From the NCBI RefSeq assembly GCF_002211285.1, contig NZ_LOKX01000002.1:1-64000 (forward strand): 64,000 nucleotides of DNA, read 5' to 3'. The stretch is from Rhizobium sp. R635 (GTDB taxonomy: Bacteria > Pseudomonadota > Alphaproteobacteria > Rhizobiales > Rhizobiaceae). Of this stretch, positions 30,201-38,526 are shown piece after piece (position 1 is the stretch's first letter; each line of letters starts with the position of its first letter). The position numbers and the translations under genes were made by a program. Below the pieces are notes generated by a model, which did not search any database, had not been told where the DNA came from, and was given only the letters and a program-made list of their open reading frames with translations.

Positions 30201-30974
30201 ATGGCTGAAGCTCCAGCTAAAAAGCTCACCGTTTCCGCAACGGAAGTGGCGATCGAAATCATCAACATGAACAAGTGGTACGGTGATTTCCATGTGCTGC
30301 GCGACATCAACCTGAAGGTCATGCGTGGCGAGCGCATCGTCATCGCCGGGCCTTCGGGCTCGGGCAAGTCGACGATGATCCGCTGCATCAACCGCCTCGA
30401 AGAGCATCAGAAGGGCAAGATCATCGTCGATGGCACCGAGCTCACCAACGACCTGAAGAAGATCGACGAGGTGCGCCGCGAGGTCGGCATGGTGTTCCAG
30501 CACTTCAACCTCTTCCCGCACCTGACGATCCTCGAAAACTGCACGCTGGCGCCGATCTGGGTGCGCAAGATGCCGAAGGCGCAGGCGGAAGAAATCGCCA
30601 TGCACTTCCTGAAGCGCGTCAAGATCCCGGAACAGGCCAATAAATATCCAGGCCAGCTTTCCGGCGGTCAGCAGCAGCGCGTGGCGATCGCCCGCTCGCT
30701 CTGCATGAACCCGAAGATCATGCTTTTCGACGAGCCGACCTCGGCGCTCGACCCGGAAATGATCAAGGAAGTGCTCGACACGATGGTGGGTCTCGCCGAG
30801 GAAGGCATGACCATGCTCTGCGTCACCCATGAAATGGGCTTTGCCCGCCAGGTCGCCAACCGCGTCATATTCATGGACCAGGGCCAGATCGTCGAGCAGA
30901 ACTCGCCGGCCGAATTCTTCGACAATCCGCAGCACGAGCGCACCAAGCTGTTCCTCAGCCAGATCCTGCATTAA
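30201..30974 (+). CDS. aapP: General L-amino acid ABC transporter, ATPase AapP
   Basis: ATP-binding subunit of the Aap transporter. 257 residues with Walker [10 protein letters not shown], the Q-loop [12 protein letters not shown], signature [15 protein letters not shown], Walker [13 protein letters not shown] and the switch His in CVTHEMGFA. Preceded by GAGGG at a suitable distance and followed by a terminator, closing the operon. Confidence 0.96.
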   Translation: MAEAPAKKLTVSATEVAIEIINMNKWYGDFHVLRDINLKVMRGERIVIAGPSGSGKSTMIRCINRLEEHQKGKIIVDGTELTNDLKKIDEVRREVGMVFQHFNLFPHLTILENCTLAPIWVRKMPKAQAEEIAMHFLKRVKIPEQANKYPGQLSGGQQQRVAIARSLCMNPKIMLFDEPTSALDPEMIKEVLDTMVGLAEEGMTMLCVTHEMGFARQVANRVIFMDQGQIVEQNSPAEFFDNPQHERTKLFLSQILH

Positions 30975-30999
30975 GCCGGATCTGCTGAAGCTTCCGAGA

Positions 31000-31032
31000 G
31001 ACCCGCCGTCCCTTCTGGTCCGGCGGGTCTTT
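31000..31032 (+). terminator. Terminator of the aap operon
   Basis: Stem GACCCGCCG (31000-31008) and CGGCGGGTC (31021-31029) around a 12-base loop, followed by TTTC. Located 25 bases after the aapP stop. Confidence 0.7.
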
Positions 31033-31203
31033 CACGTTCAGCGGGAGGCCGACGCCTGCCGTTAAGTGGATTGACCTTGTCCCACCATCTCAGTTTTCCT
31101 TCCCGCGATTGAAGGGGCAAAAATAAACCCTCGCGCTTCTGGATATGGCCGCTGGGAACTCCATGTTCAGCATGTTCTAATTTACGAAGCCGGAGGTTCA
31201 GGA

Positions 31204-31650
31204 ATGGGTATTTTCGATAAGATCAAACATGCCATCTTCGGAGAAGCGAAAGCAGCCGAACCCGTTGCCGCCAGCGCGCCAAAGGCTGCGCCAGCCCAGG
31301 CGCCTGTCTCACCGTCGGCTGCGCCCAGTCAGGCGCCTACGGCCTCTCCCGCACAGAGCAAGCCAGCCACGGCCCCTGCCCCGGCAACAGCCGCCGTCGA
31401 TATCGTTCCCATCCTCGACGCGGCTGTGAAGAAGAGCGGCCAGAAACTCGACTGGCGCCGCTCGATCGTGGACCTGATGAAGGCTGTCGGGATGGATGCG
31501 AGCCTGACCGAGCGCAAGGAACTCGCCGCCGAACTCGGCTATACCGGCGACACCAGTGATTCCGCGAAAATGAATATGTGGCTGCACAAGGCGCTGATGA
31601 AGCGGCTTTCGGAAAATGGCGGCAAAGTCCCCGCCGATCTCCTGGATTAA
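31204..31650 (+). CDS. DUF3597 domain-containing protein
   Basis: 148 residues: an N-terminal amphipathic helix (MGIFDKIKHAIFGEAKA), an Ala/Pro-rich linker (about 20-65) and the DUF3597 domain (VDIVPILDAAVKKSGQKLDWRR.. to the end), which resembles a small peptidoglycan or LysM-associated helical fold. Function unknown. AGGTTCAGG lies just upstream of the ATG. It stands alone between the aap operon and the accessory region. Confidence 0.85.
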   Translation: MGIFDKIKHAIFGEAKAAEPVAASAPKAAPAQAPVSPSAAPSQAPTASPAQSKPATAPAPATAAVDIVPILDAAVKKSGQKLDWRRSIVDLMKAVGMDASLTERKELAAELGYTGDTSDSAKMNMWLHKALMKRLSENGGKVPADLLD

Positions 31651-31861
31651 TGAATACTGGGTAATACTGCCGCTTCTGCGGCGCTGATGTAACACGTTTT
31701 GCGCAATGGCTTCTCCACCGACCCTGACGATGGAGATGCTTCCGCGCACGCCAACCCAACCCGGATCTCGGACGTCATGAGTCCGCTTGCCTGAAGACAT
31801 GGGAATCAATAACTTCTCATTCGATTACTTCGGATAATCGATCATGGGAGGTCTGTATCCA

Positions 31862-32176
31862 ATGAGATTGATGGCGGTAGTAGGTCTTGTACTGAGTGTA
31901 GGCTGTATTTCGGCTGCGGAAGCCCCTTCGAACTATCAATCCTATCATGGCGGCGTTCGGGTCGATACCGATCCGGTCCTCCTGGCCCGATACGATAAAG
32001 CGCTTCAGCGCTGCGTCCCGGAAGCAAGCTCATTGCGAAGAGGCTCGCCGGACCCGCAAAGCCTGCATTACAACGCAGCCCTCAGAAGCTGCCTCTCTAG
32101 GCACAGCTTCCTCGACAGAGGGGTCTATGCCTATCCGATCCCCAAGGTCTATTTCGATCACTTCCTGGATCGCTGA
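31862..32176 (+). CDS. Hypothetical small exported protein
   Basis: 104 residues from MRLMAVVGLVLSVGCISAAE, a signal peptide; the GGGAGG site at 31847-31852 fits this ATG and excludes the one at 31844. The mature part has SYHGGVRVDTDPVLLARYDKAL and two cysteines (RCVPEA, RSCLSRH) that could form a disulfide. No family recognised. Base composition is lower in GC than the neighbouring core genes. Confidence 0.55.
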   Translation: MRLMAVVGLVLSVGCISAAEAPSNYQSYHGGVRVDTDPVLLARYDKALQRCVPEASSLRRGSPDPQSLHYNAALRSCLSRHSFLDRGVYAYPIPKVYFDHFLDR

Positions 32177-32808
32177 GAAGAGCAGCCGATCATGTCTGTC
32201 AGCGGGGAGTGCAAAGCATTCTCCGCGTCGCTTCGGCATGGCCATTGAGATGCTGCGGTGATGCGGGATGCTTTGCCCAGCAAAGCACTCCTACTTTCGG
32301 CTTGCCCTCCATTTTCATGGGCGGTTTTTCCGGCGTCACACGAATCGAAATGGGCGATGGGAAAGCGGCGGCGCGCAATTGGTTTGGTCGAATTTGCTAC
32401 GACAACACCCCCAATAGCGCCAATTATCATGACCAAACCTCAAAAAAATGCAAAATTTAGAAAAAAATGCCGATTCTGTCTTTTTTGAGAGGAATCCTGT
32501 TACGCTCGTCACGTTTTCCTAATGTTTTCAATGGACGCATTTCGCTATAGTTGCAGAAAGAATAATTCGCGCCAAACGAGACATATATTGTGTCATAATT
32601 CGGGCGAATCGGAATTCACCAAGTATTTCAAACCGTAACTTCTGATCGGTTTCGATAATGTGGCAGCAATATGGCTATGTTTCTCAAGCACTTACTGTCG
32701 CGTTGCTGTTGCGCCCTCCAGAACCTCGTCCTATAACCCGCGCCGCAATGACTGATTAACTAAAATTAGCAATTGGTAAAGAACAACGCTAAGGTTGAGG
32801 ACAAGACA
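32177..32808. other. AT-rich intergenic stretch, no gene supported
   Basis: 632 bases. Small open frames on both strands lack ribosome-binding sites and any recognisable protein pattern. The part from about 32440 is rich in A and T, with A runs near 32443-32466, and probably carries the promoter and upstream control region of the following RTX gene; no clear promoter hexamers could be assigned. Confidence 0.4.
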
Positions 32809-35115
32809 ATGACGACATACTACGTAGCGACGACCGGCAGCAGCGGTGGTAACGGCAGTGCCTCGTCTCCTTTTCGCACGATCAGCGAGGCAATGGCGTC
32901 GAACCTTAGGCCCGGTGACGAGGTCGTGGTGAAGGCGGGGACCTACAACGAGGCCATCAACATCGACAAGGACGGCTCGGCGGCAGGCAACATCACGCTG
33001 CGCTCTGAAGTACCCGGCGGGGCGCTGATCCGGCCGCCCGAGGGCTCGTGGAACGCGATCAGCGTCAACGGCAACTATGTGACGATAAACGGCTTTGACA
33101 TCGGCGGCGCCAACGGCGACGGCATCGAAGCGAACAACGTCCATCACGTCTCCATTCTCAATAACAAGGTCCACGGCAGCGGGGAGTCGGGCATCCAGTT
33201 CAACCAGTCGGACTTCATCCGCATCGAAGGGAACGAGACCTACAATAACGCGTCGACGGGCTGGTTCTCGGGCATCTCGATCTACCAGAACCGGAACATC
33301 ACCGGCGACACTTCGACGGACGGCTACCGGACGATCGTGCGCAACAACATCTCGCATGACAACGTCACGAAGTCGGGTGCACACACCGATGGTAACGGTA
33401 TCATCATCGACGATTTCCAGAGCACCCAGACGAGCGGTCATCCGAACTACACGTTCAAGACCCTGGTCGAGAACAACCTCGTCTACGAGAACGGCGGCAA
33501 AGGCATCCAGGTTACCTGGAGCGACTCCGTCACGGTGAAAAACAACACCGCCTACCACAACAATCAGGACCCGCAGAACACCGGCACGTGGCGCGGCGAG
33601 CTCAGCAACTCCGCGTCGAGCAACAACACCTGGGTCAACAACATCGCCGTCGCGGACCCATCGATCAACAAGAACAACACTGCGATCGATAACACGTCGA
33701 CTGACAGCTACAAGAACAGCAACGTCGTCTGGGCCAACAACATCACTTACAACGGCACGGCCGGCCAGGCCTCGGTCAAGACCGACGGCGGCAACGCGAT
33801 GCCGAGCGCGGCGGACGGTAACAAGCTCGGCGTCGACCCGAAATTCGCCGGGGCAGCGAGCGACAACTTCCACCTCAGCTCCACCTCGTCTGCGATCGAC
33901 GGCGGAACCGCCAAGTACGGCGTCAGCTCGGTCGACCTGGACGGCCACGCTCGCGTTGTCGGGACTGTCGATATGGGTGCCTACGAATCGGGCTCCGCCC
34001 CGGTAACGGGAACGCCGACGACACCGACAGCACCTACGACACCTACGACACCCACGACACCGACGACGCCAACCACACCGACGACGCCAACCGCGCCGAC
34101 CACACCGACTCAACCGACAACGCCAACCGCACCGACGAAGGAATTCATCGGCACCAGCGGCAACGACATCATGCCGCACACCGGTCAGTCCAACGGCGGC
34201 AACGAAACCTTCAAGGGTCTCGGCGGTAATGACCTGTTGAAGGGCGGCGCCGGCGCTGATGTGCTCGATGGCGGTGATGGCAACGACACAGCCAGCTATG
34301 CGGGTTCCGGTGCGGTCAACGTCGACTTGGCGACCAAGACCGCATCGGGCGGGCAGGCCAGCGGTGACAAGCTCGCCAGCGTCGAAAACTTGACCGGCTC
34401 CAGCTACAACGACGTGCTCACCGGCGGCAACGGCGGTCGCAACGTTCTCGATGGTGGCGCTGGCGCAGACAAGCTGAGTGGCGGCGCCGGCGGGGACGTC
34501 ATCAATGGCGGCACCGGACAGGACACGGCCGGCTACGCAGGCTCCGGCGCGGTCAACGTCAACTTGGCCACTGGGGCCGCATCGGGCGGGCATGCCACCG
34601 GTGACAAGTTCATCAGCATCGAAAACGTGACTGGCTCCAGCTACAACGACGTGCTGACCGGCAATAACGGCAGCAACGTTCTCAATGGCGGCGCCGGCGC
34701 GGACAAGCTGTACGGCGGCGGCGGCGCGGACGTCATCATTGGTGGTGCCGGAAAGGACATCATGGCCGGTGGCGCCAGCTCGGATGCGTTTATTTTCAAG
34801 ACGGCGGCGGAAGCCGGGGCCGGCATGAACCGTGACGTCATCACCGACTTCCAGAAGGGAATCGATAAGATCGACTTCTCGGCGATAGATGCGAATGGCT
34901 CTGCGGCGGGCGATGGAACCTTCCATTTCCAGGCTCAGGAGAATGCCCTTTTCGACCACAAGGCCGGCGCGCTCGCTTGGCATTATGACGACAGGGCTGG
35001 AACCGCGAGCGACGCTACCGTTATCCAGGGCGACCTGAACGGCGACGGCGTTCATGACTTCGAAGTTCAGCTGAAGGGCCTCGTCCACCTGGGGGCGAGC
35101 GATTTTCTCCTGTAA
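32809..35115 (+). CDS. Secreted right-handed beta-helix protein with RTX repeats
   Basis: 768 residues from ATG 32809 (GAGG upstream); no N-terminal signal peptide. Residues 1-400 form a right-handed parallel beta-helix with a choice-of-anchor/pectate-lyase-like pattern (GNYVTINGFDIGGANGDGIE, HVSILNNKVHGSGESGIQF, NNLVYENGGKGIQVTWSDS). Residues about 404-443 are a Thr-Pro linker. Residues 445-690 hold RTX calcium repeats (GGNDLLKGGAGADVLDGGDG) in two modules of 79 residues (TASYAGSGAVNV, TAGYAGSGAVNV). The C-terminal 100 residues (DVITDFQKGIDKIDFSAID) are the serralysin-type secretion domain. Expected to be exported by a type I system not encoded here; likely a surface or plant polysaccharide-binding or -cleaving protein. 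Enzyme activity is unproved. Confidence 0.85.
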   Translation: MTTYYVATTGSSGGNGSASSPFRTISEAMASNLRPGDEVVVKAGTYNEAINIDKDGSAAGNITLRSEVPGGALIRPPEGSWNAISVNGNYVTINGFDIGGANGDGIEANNVHHVSILNNKVHGSGESGIQFNQSDFIRIEGNETYNNASTGWFSGISIYQNRNITGDTSTDGYRTIVRNNISHDNVTKSGAHTDGNGIIIDDFQSTQTSGHPNYTFKTLVENNLVYENGGKGIQVTWSDSVTVKNNTAYHNNQDPQNTGTWRGELSNSASSNNTWVNNIAVADPSINKNNTAIDNTSTDSYKNSNVVWANNITYNGTAGQASVKTDGGNAMPSAADGNKLGVDPKFAGAASDNFHLSSTSSAIDGGTAKYGVSSVDLDGHARVVGTVDMGAYESGSAPVTGTPTTPTAPTTPTTPTTPTTPTTPTTPTAPTTPTQPTTPTAPTKEFIGTSGNDIMPHTGQSNGGNETFKGLGGNDLLKGGAGADVLDGGDGNDTASYAGSGAVNVDLATKTASGGQASGDKLASVENLTGSSYNDVLTGGNGGRNVLDGGAGADKLSGGAGGDVINGGTGQDTAGYAGSGAVNVNLATGAASGGHATGDKFISIENVTGSSYNDVLTGNNGSNVLNGGAGADKLYGGGGADVIIGGAGKDIMAGGASSDAFIFKTAAEAGAGMNRDVITDFQKGIDKIDFSAIDANGSAAGDGTFHFQAQENALFDHKAGALAWHYDDRAGTASDATVIQGDLNGDGVHDFEVQLKGLVHLGASDFLL
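34018..34137 (+). repeat. Thr-Pro coding repeat in the RTX gene
   Basis: A 120-base run of degenerate ACG-ACA-CCG type units encodes about 40 residues of Thr-Pro-Thr/Ala. It joins the beta-helix part to the RTX part and is prone to length change by slippage. Confidence 0.8.
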
Positions 35116-35400
35116 CTAAGTCAGCTGTGGCGGTCGTCCGATCGCCACAGCAATCGCTCTAAAAATATTGAATATGTCAGCGGCGGAGTAAAAACCCGCC
35201 GTGCGGCGCGTAAAAGCCGGCTGCTTCGGCGCGTGGATGAGATCACCGGGAGGGCATAGCCCGAGCGGTGGTTTCATCCGCGCGCCGCAACTTTTCGACG
35301 GGTGTCAGCCAGCCTTTAGGGGGCGGCAGAGCGTCAGGCGCTCGGATCCCAAAGTCTCGTCGATTCGTCGAATGAAAGGTTGCTGGTGTCAGTGAATTTT
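35116..35400. other. Intergenic, no gene supported
   Basis: The stretch between the RTX gene and the first complex repeat element. A minus-strand frame at 35243-35434 is open, but no start signal or family pattern is seen. Confidence 0.4.
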
Positions 35401-35597
35401 GAGCCTTGCCAGATGCCCCTGGACTCGGAAACATTGTTTACGCTGATGAATTTCAGACGCCGTACCAGTTGATGCTGGACTCTGCGCCGTATACCTCCGG
35501 ACTCCAAGGTCAAATCACCTCATACGTCTGGACTCGGCGTTTCGGCCGGTCGCCTCGTCGCCTACAATACCAAGAGCAAAAATAGGGGCGCAGGGCG
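35401..35597 (+). repeat. Complex repeat element A (forward), upstream of orphan gene 1
   Basis: Contains four GGACTC units at about 35420, 35477, 35499 and 35529 (steps near 57, 22 and 30 bases). The whole 197 bases align with element C (37209-37407), from GAGCCTYGCCAGAT at the start to the ATG at the end; an interrupted CCAGAT..CTGG palindrome opens both. Confidence 0.8.
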
Positions 35598-35966
35598 ATG
35601 TCGAAAAACGAAACTGATCGCGTAGCCACAGAGGACGCCAACGTAGGTTCAACCTCCCAGAGTTTTCTCGTAGAGGAAGGTATCGCTGAAGAGGTCAACG
35701 AGATAACATTGGGACGTGTCAGAGAATGGCGGAATTCGCAGCGCAATGCTATCCAGACCGAAGACACACCGCTTACAGACGATGAAGAAGCCTTCTTTAG
35801 TCACATGCCCCCAGAATTCCTCGCCGAACTCCGTCGTCGATCTGAACTTGCAAAATCTAGCTCAGGAATTCCGGTCCATGAGTTCCGTCGCCTCGTCAAA
35901 CGTGAACGTATGGAGCGCAAGGCCGCGGCTCTCCAAATTAACACATCTGAGAATCCAGACGAATGA
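35598..35966 (+). CDS. Orphan hypothetical protein 1
   Basis: 122 residues, highly charged (MSKNETDRVATEDANVGSTS..), no signal peptide or membrane segment; HEFRRLVKRERMERKAAAL suggests a basic C-terminal helix. No family recognised. It begins at the end of repeat element A. Its last codons, N-P-D-E-stop (35954-35966), lie inside the reverse element D, so the repeat supplies the C-terminus and stop codon. The ribosome-binding site is weak (CAGGGCG). Probably a real gene because its leader is conserved with orphan gene 3. Confidence 0.55.
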   Translation: MSKNETDRVATEDANVGSTSQSFLVEEGIAEEVNEITLGRVREWRNSQRNAIQTEDTPLTDDEEAFFSHMPPEFLAELRRRSELAKSSSGIPVHEFRRLVKRERMERKAAALQINTSENPDE

Positions 35967-36030
35967 GGAGGCGTAGAATCCAGACATTGTGGAGGAGATT
36001 GTCCAAACGCGTGTGGCGCTAGAGAAATAT
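35951..36030 (-). repeat. Complex repeat element D (reverse), downstream of orphan gene 1
   Basis: Reverse-orientation copy with units GAATCC at 35951 and 35976 and TTGTCC at 35999, ending in GTGTGGCGCTAGAGAAATAT. It aligns with element E (38014-38079), each step being three bases longer. It abuts forward element B. Confidence 0.75.
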
Positions 36031-36166
36031 GAGCCGCCTGAAACGTCTGGACTCCGGTTCGCTGTTTTCGTTGGCAAATCCCAACCAGTGTGCCAGTCGA
36101 ACTTGGACTCCGCGCCTCATTCCTTTGGACTCGGCAGGGCCAATCTCCTGGTACGCTTGGACTCAT
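36031..36166 (+). repeat. Complex repeat element B (forward)
   Basis: Four GGACTC units at about 36048, 36103, 36127 and 36160, with steps of 55, 24 and 33 that match A and C. Back to back with element D it forms a large imperfect inverted repeat of about 215 bases. The downstream 100 bases (36167-36267) hold no supported gene. Confidence 0.78.
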
Positions 36167-36267
36167 GACCGCCGATAGCGGAAGTGTGGTATTTTTCGGA
36201 TTACATCGCGAAACCCATGACGACGGGAGCACCAGTGCCCGTGTTATGAGGCAACCTCAGGTGTCGG

Positions 36268-37074
36268 CTAGGAAAAGTCCTTCAATGTTTCACCAAATTT
36301 AGTGCTAGCGCCGATACCGCCCCCATTTCCAGGCGCTCCTCCCATGCCTGTGTCGTGGTCTTTGCACAATTCTCGCTCGGCCTGTTGTTTTGCTTGTTCG
36401 TTCTGTGCGTCGATCCCATCCATCAAGTTGGAAAATGAACGACCCGCCTCGACGCACATATCAAATGCCAAGAACGCTTCGAGGCCGCCGGTTTCTGCCG
36501 CGATCGCAATTCCCGCCATACAGGCTCCGACTTTGGTAGTAACAATGCCGATGTCTTTGGCGGCCTGCAACGCCGGGAGAATCTCGTCGTGATTTGGGTT
36601 CTGGCAAATCTCCCGCAGCCCCTGCAGATCATGTTGAAGGGCTGGAAGTTCATCTCTTGTGATCGGTACGCGCGCCGAGGCGTTTCCAATTGAAAAGACG
36701 ATGTCCGCATTTGGAGGATGAACATCTGCCCGTATATGAAGGGTATCGTCGTTCCGGATGCCGTACTGTTCCATCATGGCAAATGCAACCCTGCTGGGCA
36801 GGCTTGACCAAGGCGACTCTGCGGCGGCTGCAGTATCACTTGTAACCTCTGCCATATCTTCTTGTCGGCGAAATAAATCGTCGATAGCACCTGCTAAGAG
36901 CGCGTATTCTTCAGGGTTAAGTCCCATCGATTCTGCTGTCTCCGGAATGCCATCGCGCAACCTTATTAGATTTTCCGGACCTAGTAGCAGGTCATAGGTA
37001 ATCTGCACCGACATTGCGAGTGTCGGCCTATCCGTTTCATTTAAATAGCAGCTTGTTTTGTATTGTGCAGACAT
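36268..37074 (-). CDS. Orphan hypothetical protein 2
   Basis: 268 residues from MSAQYKTSCYLNETDRPTLA; the ATG at 37074 has GGGGGA seven bases upstream and is preferred over 37128. It is predicted cytosolic in the N-terminal two thirds. A hydrophobic stretch (TTKVGACMAGIAIAAETGGL, about residues 192-211) could be one membrane helix or a buried helix, followed by a Gly-rich end (GMGGAPGNGGGIGASTK). No family recognised. It is the only gene of the repeat-bounded set on the minus strand. Confidence 0.65.
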   Translation of the reverse strand: MSAQYKTSCYLNETDRPTLAMSVQITYDLLLGPENLIRLRDGIPETAESMGLNPEEYALLAGAIDDLFRRQEDMAEVTSDTAAAAESPWSSLPSRVAFAMMEQYGIRNDDTLHIRADVHPPNADIVFSIGNASARVPITRDELPALQHDLQGLREICQNPNHDEILPALQAAKDIGIVTTKVGACMAGIAIAAETGGLEAFLAFDMCVEAGRSFSNLMDGIDAQNEQAKQQAERELCKDHDTGMGGAPGNGGGIGASTKFGETLKDFS

Positions 37075-37140
37075 AGCTTCCCCCGTAACCAAAGGAGGAA
37101 CTATTGCGCTTTCTGAAACCGCGAACAATTAGCCGTTGTC

Positions 37141-37208
37141 TTGTCAATTTGGAGTATGGCGGATGATCTGCCGCACCTCATTGCGGCATGTGGCGCTGGA
37201 GAAAACGT
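37141..37208 (-). repeat. Degenerate reverse element next to element C
   Basis: Ends in ATGTGGCGCTGGAGAAAACG, matching the tail of element D (GTGTGGCGCTAGAGAAATAT), but the GAGTCC units are lost. Together with C it restores the reverse-then-forward arrangement seen at D plus B. Confidence 0.5.
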
Positions 37209-37407
37209 GAGCCTCGCCAGATACATCTGGACTCGGTAACACTGATTTCTCGGCCGAATTTCGTTCGGCGAACCAGTTGAGGCTGGACTCCGTGCCTCAT
37301 ACCTTCGGACTCAAAGGCACGATCACCTCATACCTCTGGATTCACCGCTCTCGAGCCACTTGCGCGTATAGCCCTATCGGGAGACAATTTAGGAAAAGGG
37401 GAGCGAT
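37209..37407 (+). repeat. Complex repeat element C (forward), upstream of orphan gene 3
   Basis: Units GGACTC at about 37228, 37283 and 37306 and GGATTC at 37337 (steps of 55, 23 and 31). It opens with CCAGATACATCTGG, a palindrome with a four-base centre, and aligns end to end with element A. A GGGGAG site near its end serves the following ATG. Confidence 0.8.
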
Positions 37408-37887
37408 ATGGCCACCACACGATCCACAGACGAAATTGGGAAAACACTGGCCTCTGTCCTCGTAACCCAACTCACCCGCATTGGTAAAAGGGAATCCGTT
37501 CGCGTGGGCCTGGTCATCGAAACGAAGGATGCAGATGCCGTAGGCCCGGCGCTTGTAAGATCACTGGAAGAAGATGGCCTGGCAGTGGAGGTTGGATGCG
37601 TTTGGACCCACAGGAGGAAGACTTCTTTCGACAGAACCTTGGTGGAAATATCCCGAACCCATCTCGAAAACTTCAACGATTGCAACGTGGTAGCTATTGT
37701 TCACCTGGAACAGGCGTGCGTCAGCACTCTAAAGGCCATCAAATCAAGAATCGGGGAGCGCCTGAACGACGACGTCGAGTTGATCATCTTGACTTCCGAT
37801 CCCGCCATCGGACACATAGAAAGCTTCCCAACGGCTCACACAGTTTTTGCAACCTCGGAAATGTTGCATGCCCTGATCAAGGAGTAG
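37408..37887 (+). CDS. Orphan hypothetical protein 3
   Basis: 159 residues, start ATG 37408 with AGGAAAAGGGGAG upstream. Alternating hydrophobic strands (VRVGLVIETKD, CNVVAIVHLEQAC, DVELIILTSDPAIG) and helices suggest a small alpha/beta Rossmann-like domain. No motif is clear enough to name a family. It is flanked by forward element C and, 100 bases downstream, reverse element E. Confidence 0.65.
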   Translation: MATTRSTDEIGKTLASVLVTQLTRIGKRESVRVGLVIETKDADAVGPALVRSLEEDGLAVEVGCVWTHRRKTSFDRTLVEISRTHLENFNDCNVVAIVHLEQACVSTLKAIKSRIGERLNDDVELIILTSDPAIGHIESFPTAHTVFATSEMLHALIKE

Positions 37888-37987
37888 GCAAAGTTCTCGA
37901 ACTAGGGGAGTCAGATTGGCCAAGCGATCCCTTTGGGCCTGACCATTATCCCCAGTTTATTCAGGACCGTATACGTTCTAATATTGC

Positions 37988-38079
37988 GGAGTCCAAAGAT
38001 CACGCCCGACGTTGAGTCCAGACGTATGGGGCGCAGAGTCCAGAGTTCTTGGAGATAGTCCAGACGTATCTGGCGCTGC
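37988..38079 (-). repeat. Complex repeat element E (reverse), next to tRNA-Arg
   Basis: Units GAGTCC at 37989, 38014 and 38036 and TAGTCC at 38056, the last within CCAGACGTATCTGG, a palindrome with a four-base centre. It is a shorter reverse copy of A/C lacking about 35 bases in one spacer. It ends nine bases from the 3' end of tRNA-Arg. Confidence 0.78.
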
Positions 38080-38088
38080 ATAAATTTA

Positions 38089-38165
<77 letters not shown>

Positions 38166-38220
38166 GTCTGCTCATCGCACTTGGCGGTGCGATAGATGCG
38201 GCATATGTGGACGAGAAATC

Positions 38221-38526
38221 TCAGTGCGTCCAGGGTTGCGTGCGGGTATAGCGGAAATTATCCGGATAGGCGACGACCTGACGGGCCGGGTCCTTCGGCG
38301 CGATGACGCGGTATTCGATGCCGTTGCGCTGGGCATAGGCTTCTGCGAGCGCCTGCGTTTCGAAAGTGAGCTTCACCTGCTGACGCGTGTCGCCGGAGGA
38401 GGTGTAACCCATCATCGGATCGATCTTGCGCGGCGACTCCTGATCGAACTCGAGCACCCAGAGATGGGTCTTGGCCTTGCCGGACTGCATGGCGGTCTTG
38501 GCTGGACGATAGATCTTGGCAGACAT
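38221..38526 (-). CDS. ETC complex I subunit, NDUFS4 family
   Basis: 101-residue homologue of the complex I accessory subunit NDUFS4. Start MSAKIYRPAKTAMQSGKAKT; conserved features are WVLEFDQESPRKIDPMMGYTSSGDTRQQVKLTF, EAYAQRNGIEY and the end PDNFRYTRTQPWTH. The open frame upstream (to 38832) is not part of the family. Sits 55 bases from tRNA-Arg, as in many rhizobia. Confidence 0.93.
   Translation of the reverse strand: MSAKIYRPAKTAMQSGKAKTHLWVLEFDQESPRKIDPMMGYTSSGDTRQQVKLTFETQALAEAYAQRNGIEYRVIAPKDPARQVVAYPDNFRYTRTQPWTH

Noticed and set aside
32731..35088. 785-codon minus-strand frame opposite the RTX gene
   Set aside because: Its Val/Ala/Asp repeats are the reverse complement of the RTX and beta-helix repeats; the plus strand has the secretion domain and RTX motifs.
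36090..36302. Short plus-strand frame following repeat element B
   Set aside because: Begins inside the repeat and has no good ribosome-binding site; the minus-strand gene overlaps its end.
35401..38079. CRISPR array
   Set aside because: The repeated units are unequal in spacing, occur in both orientations and are not separated by uniform spacers; there are no cas genes.
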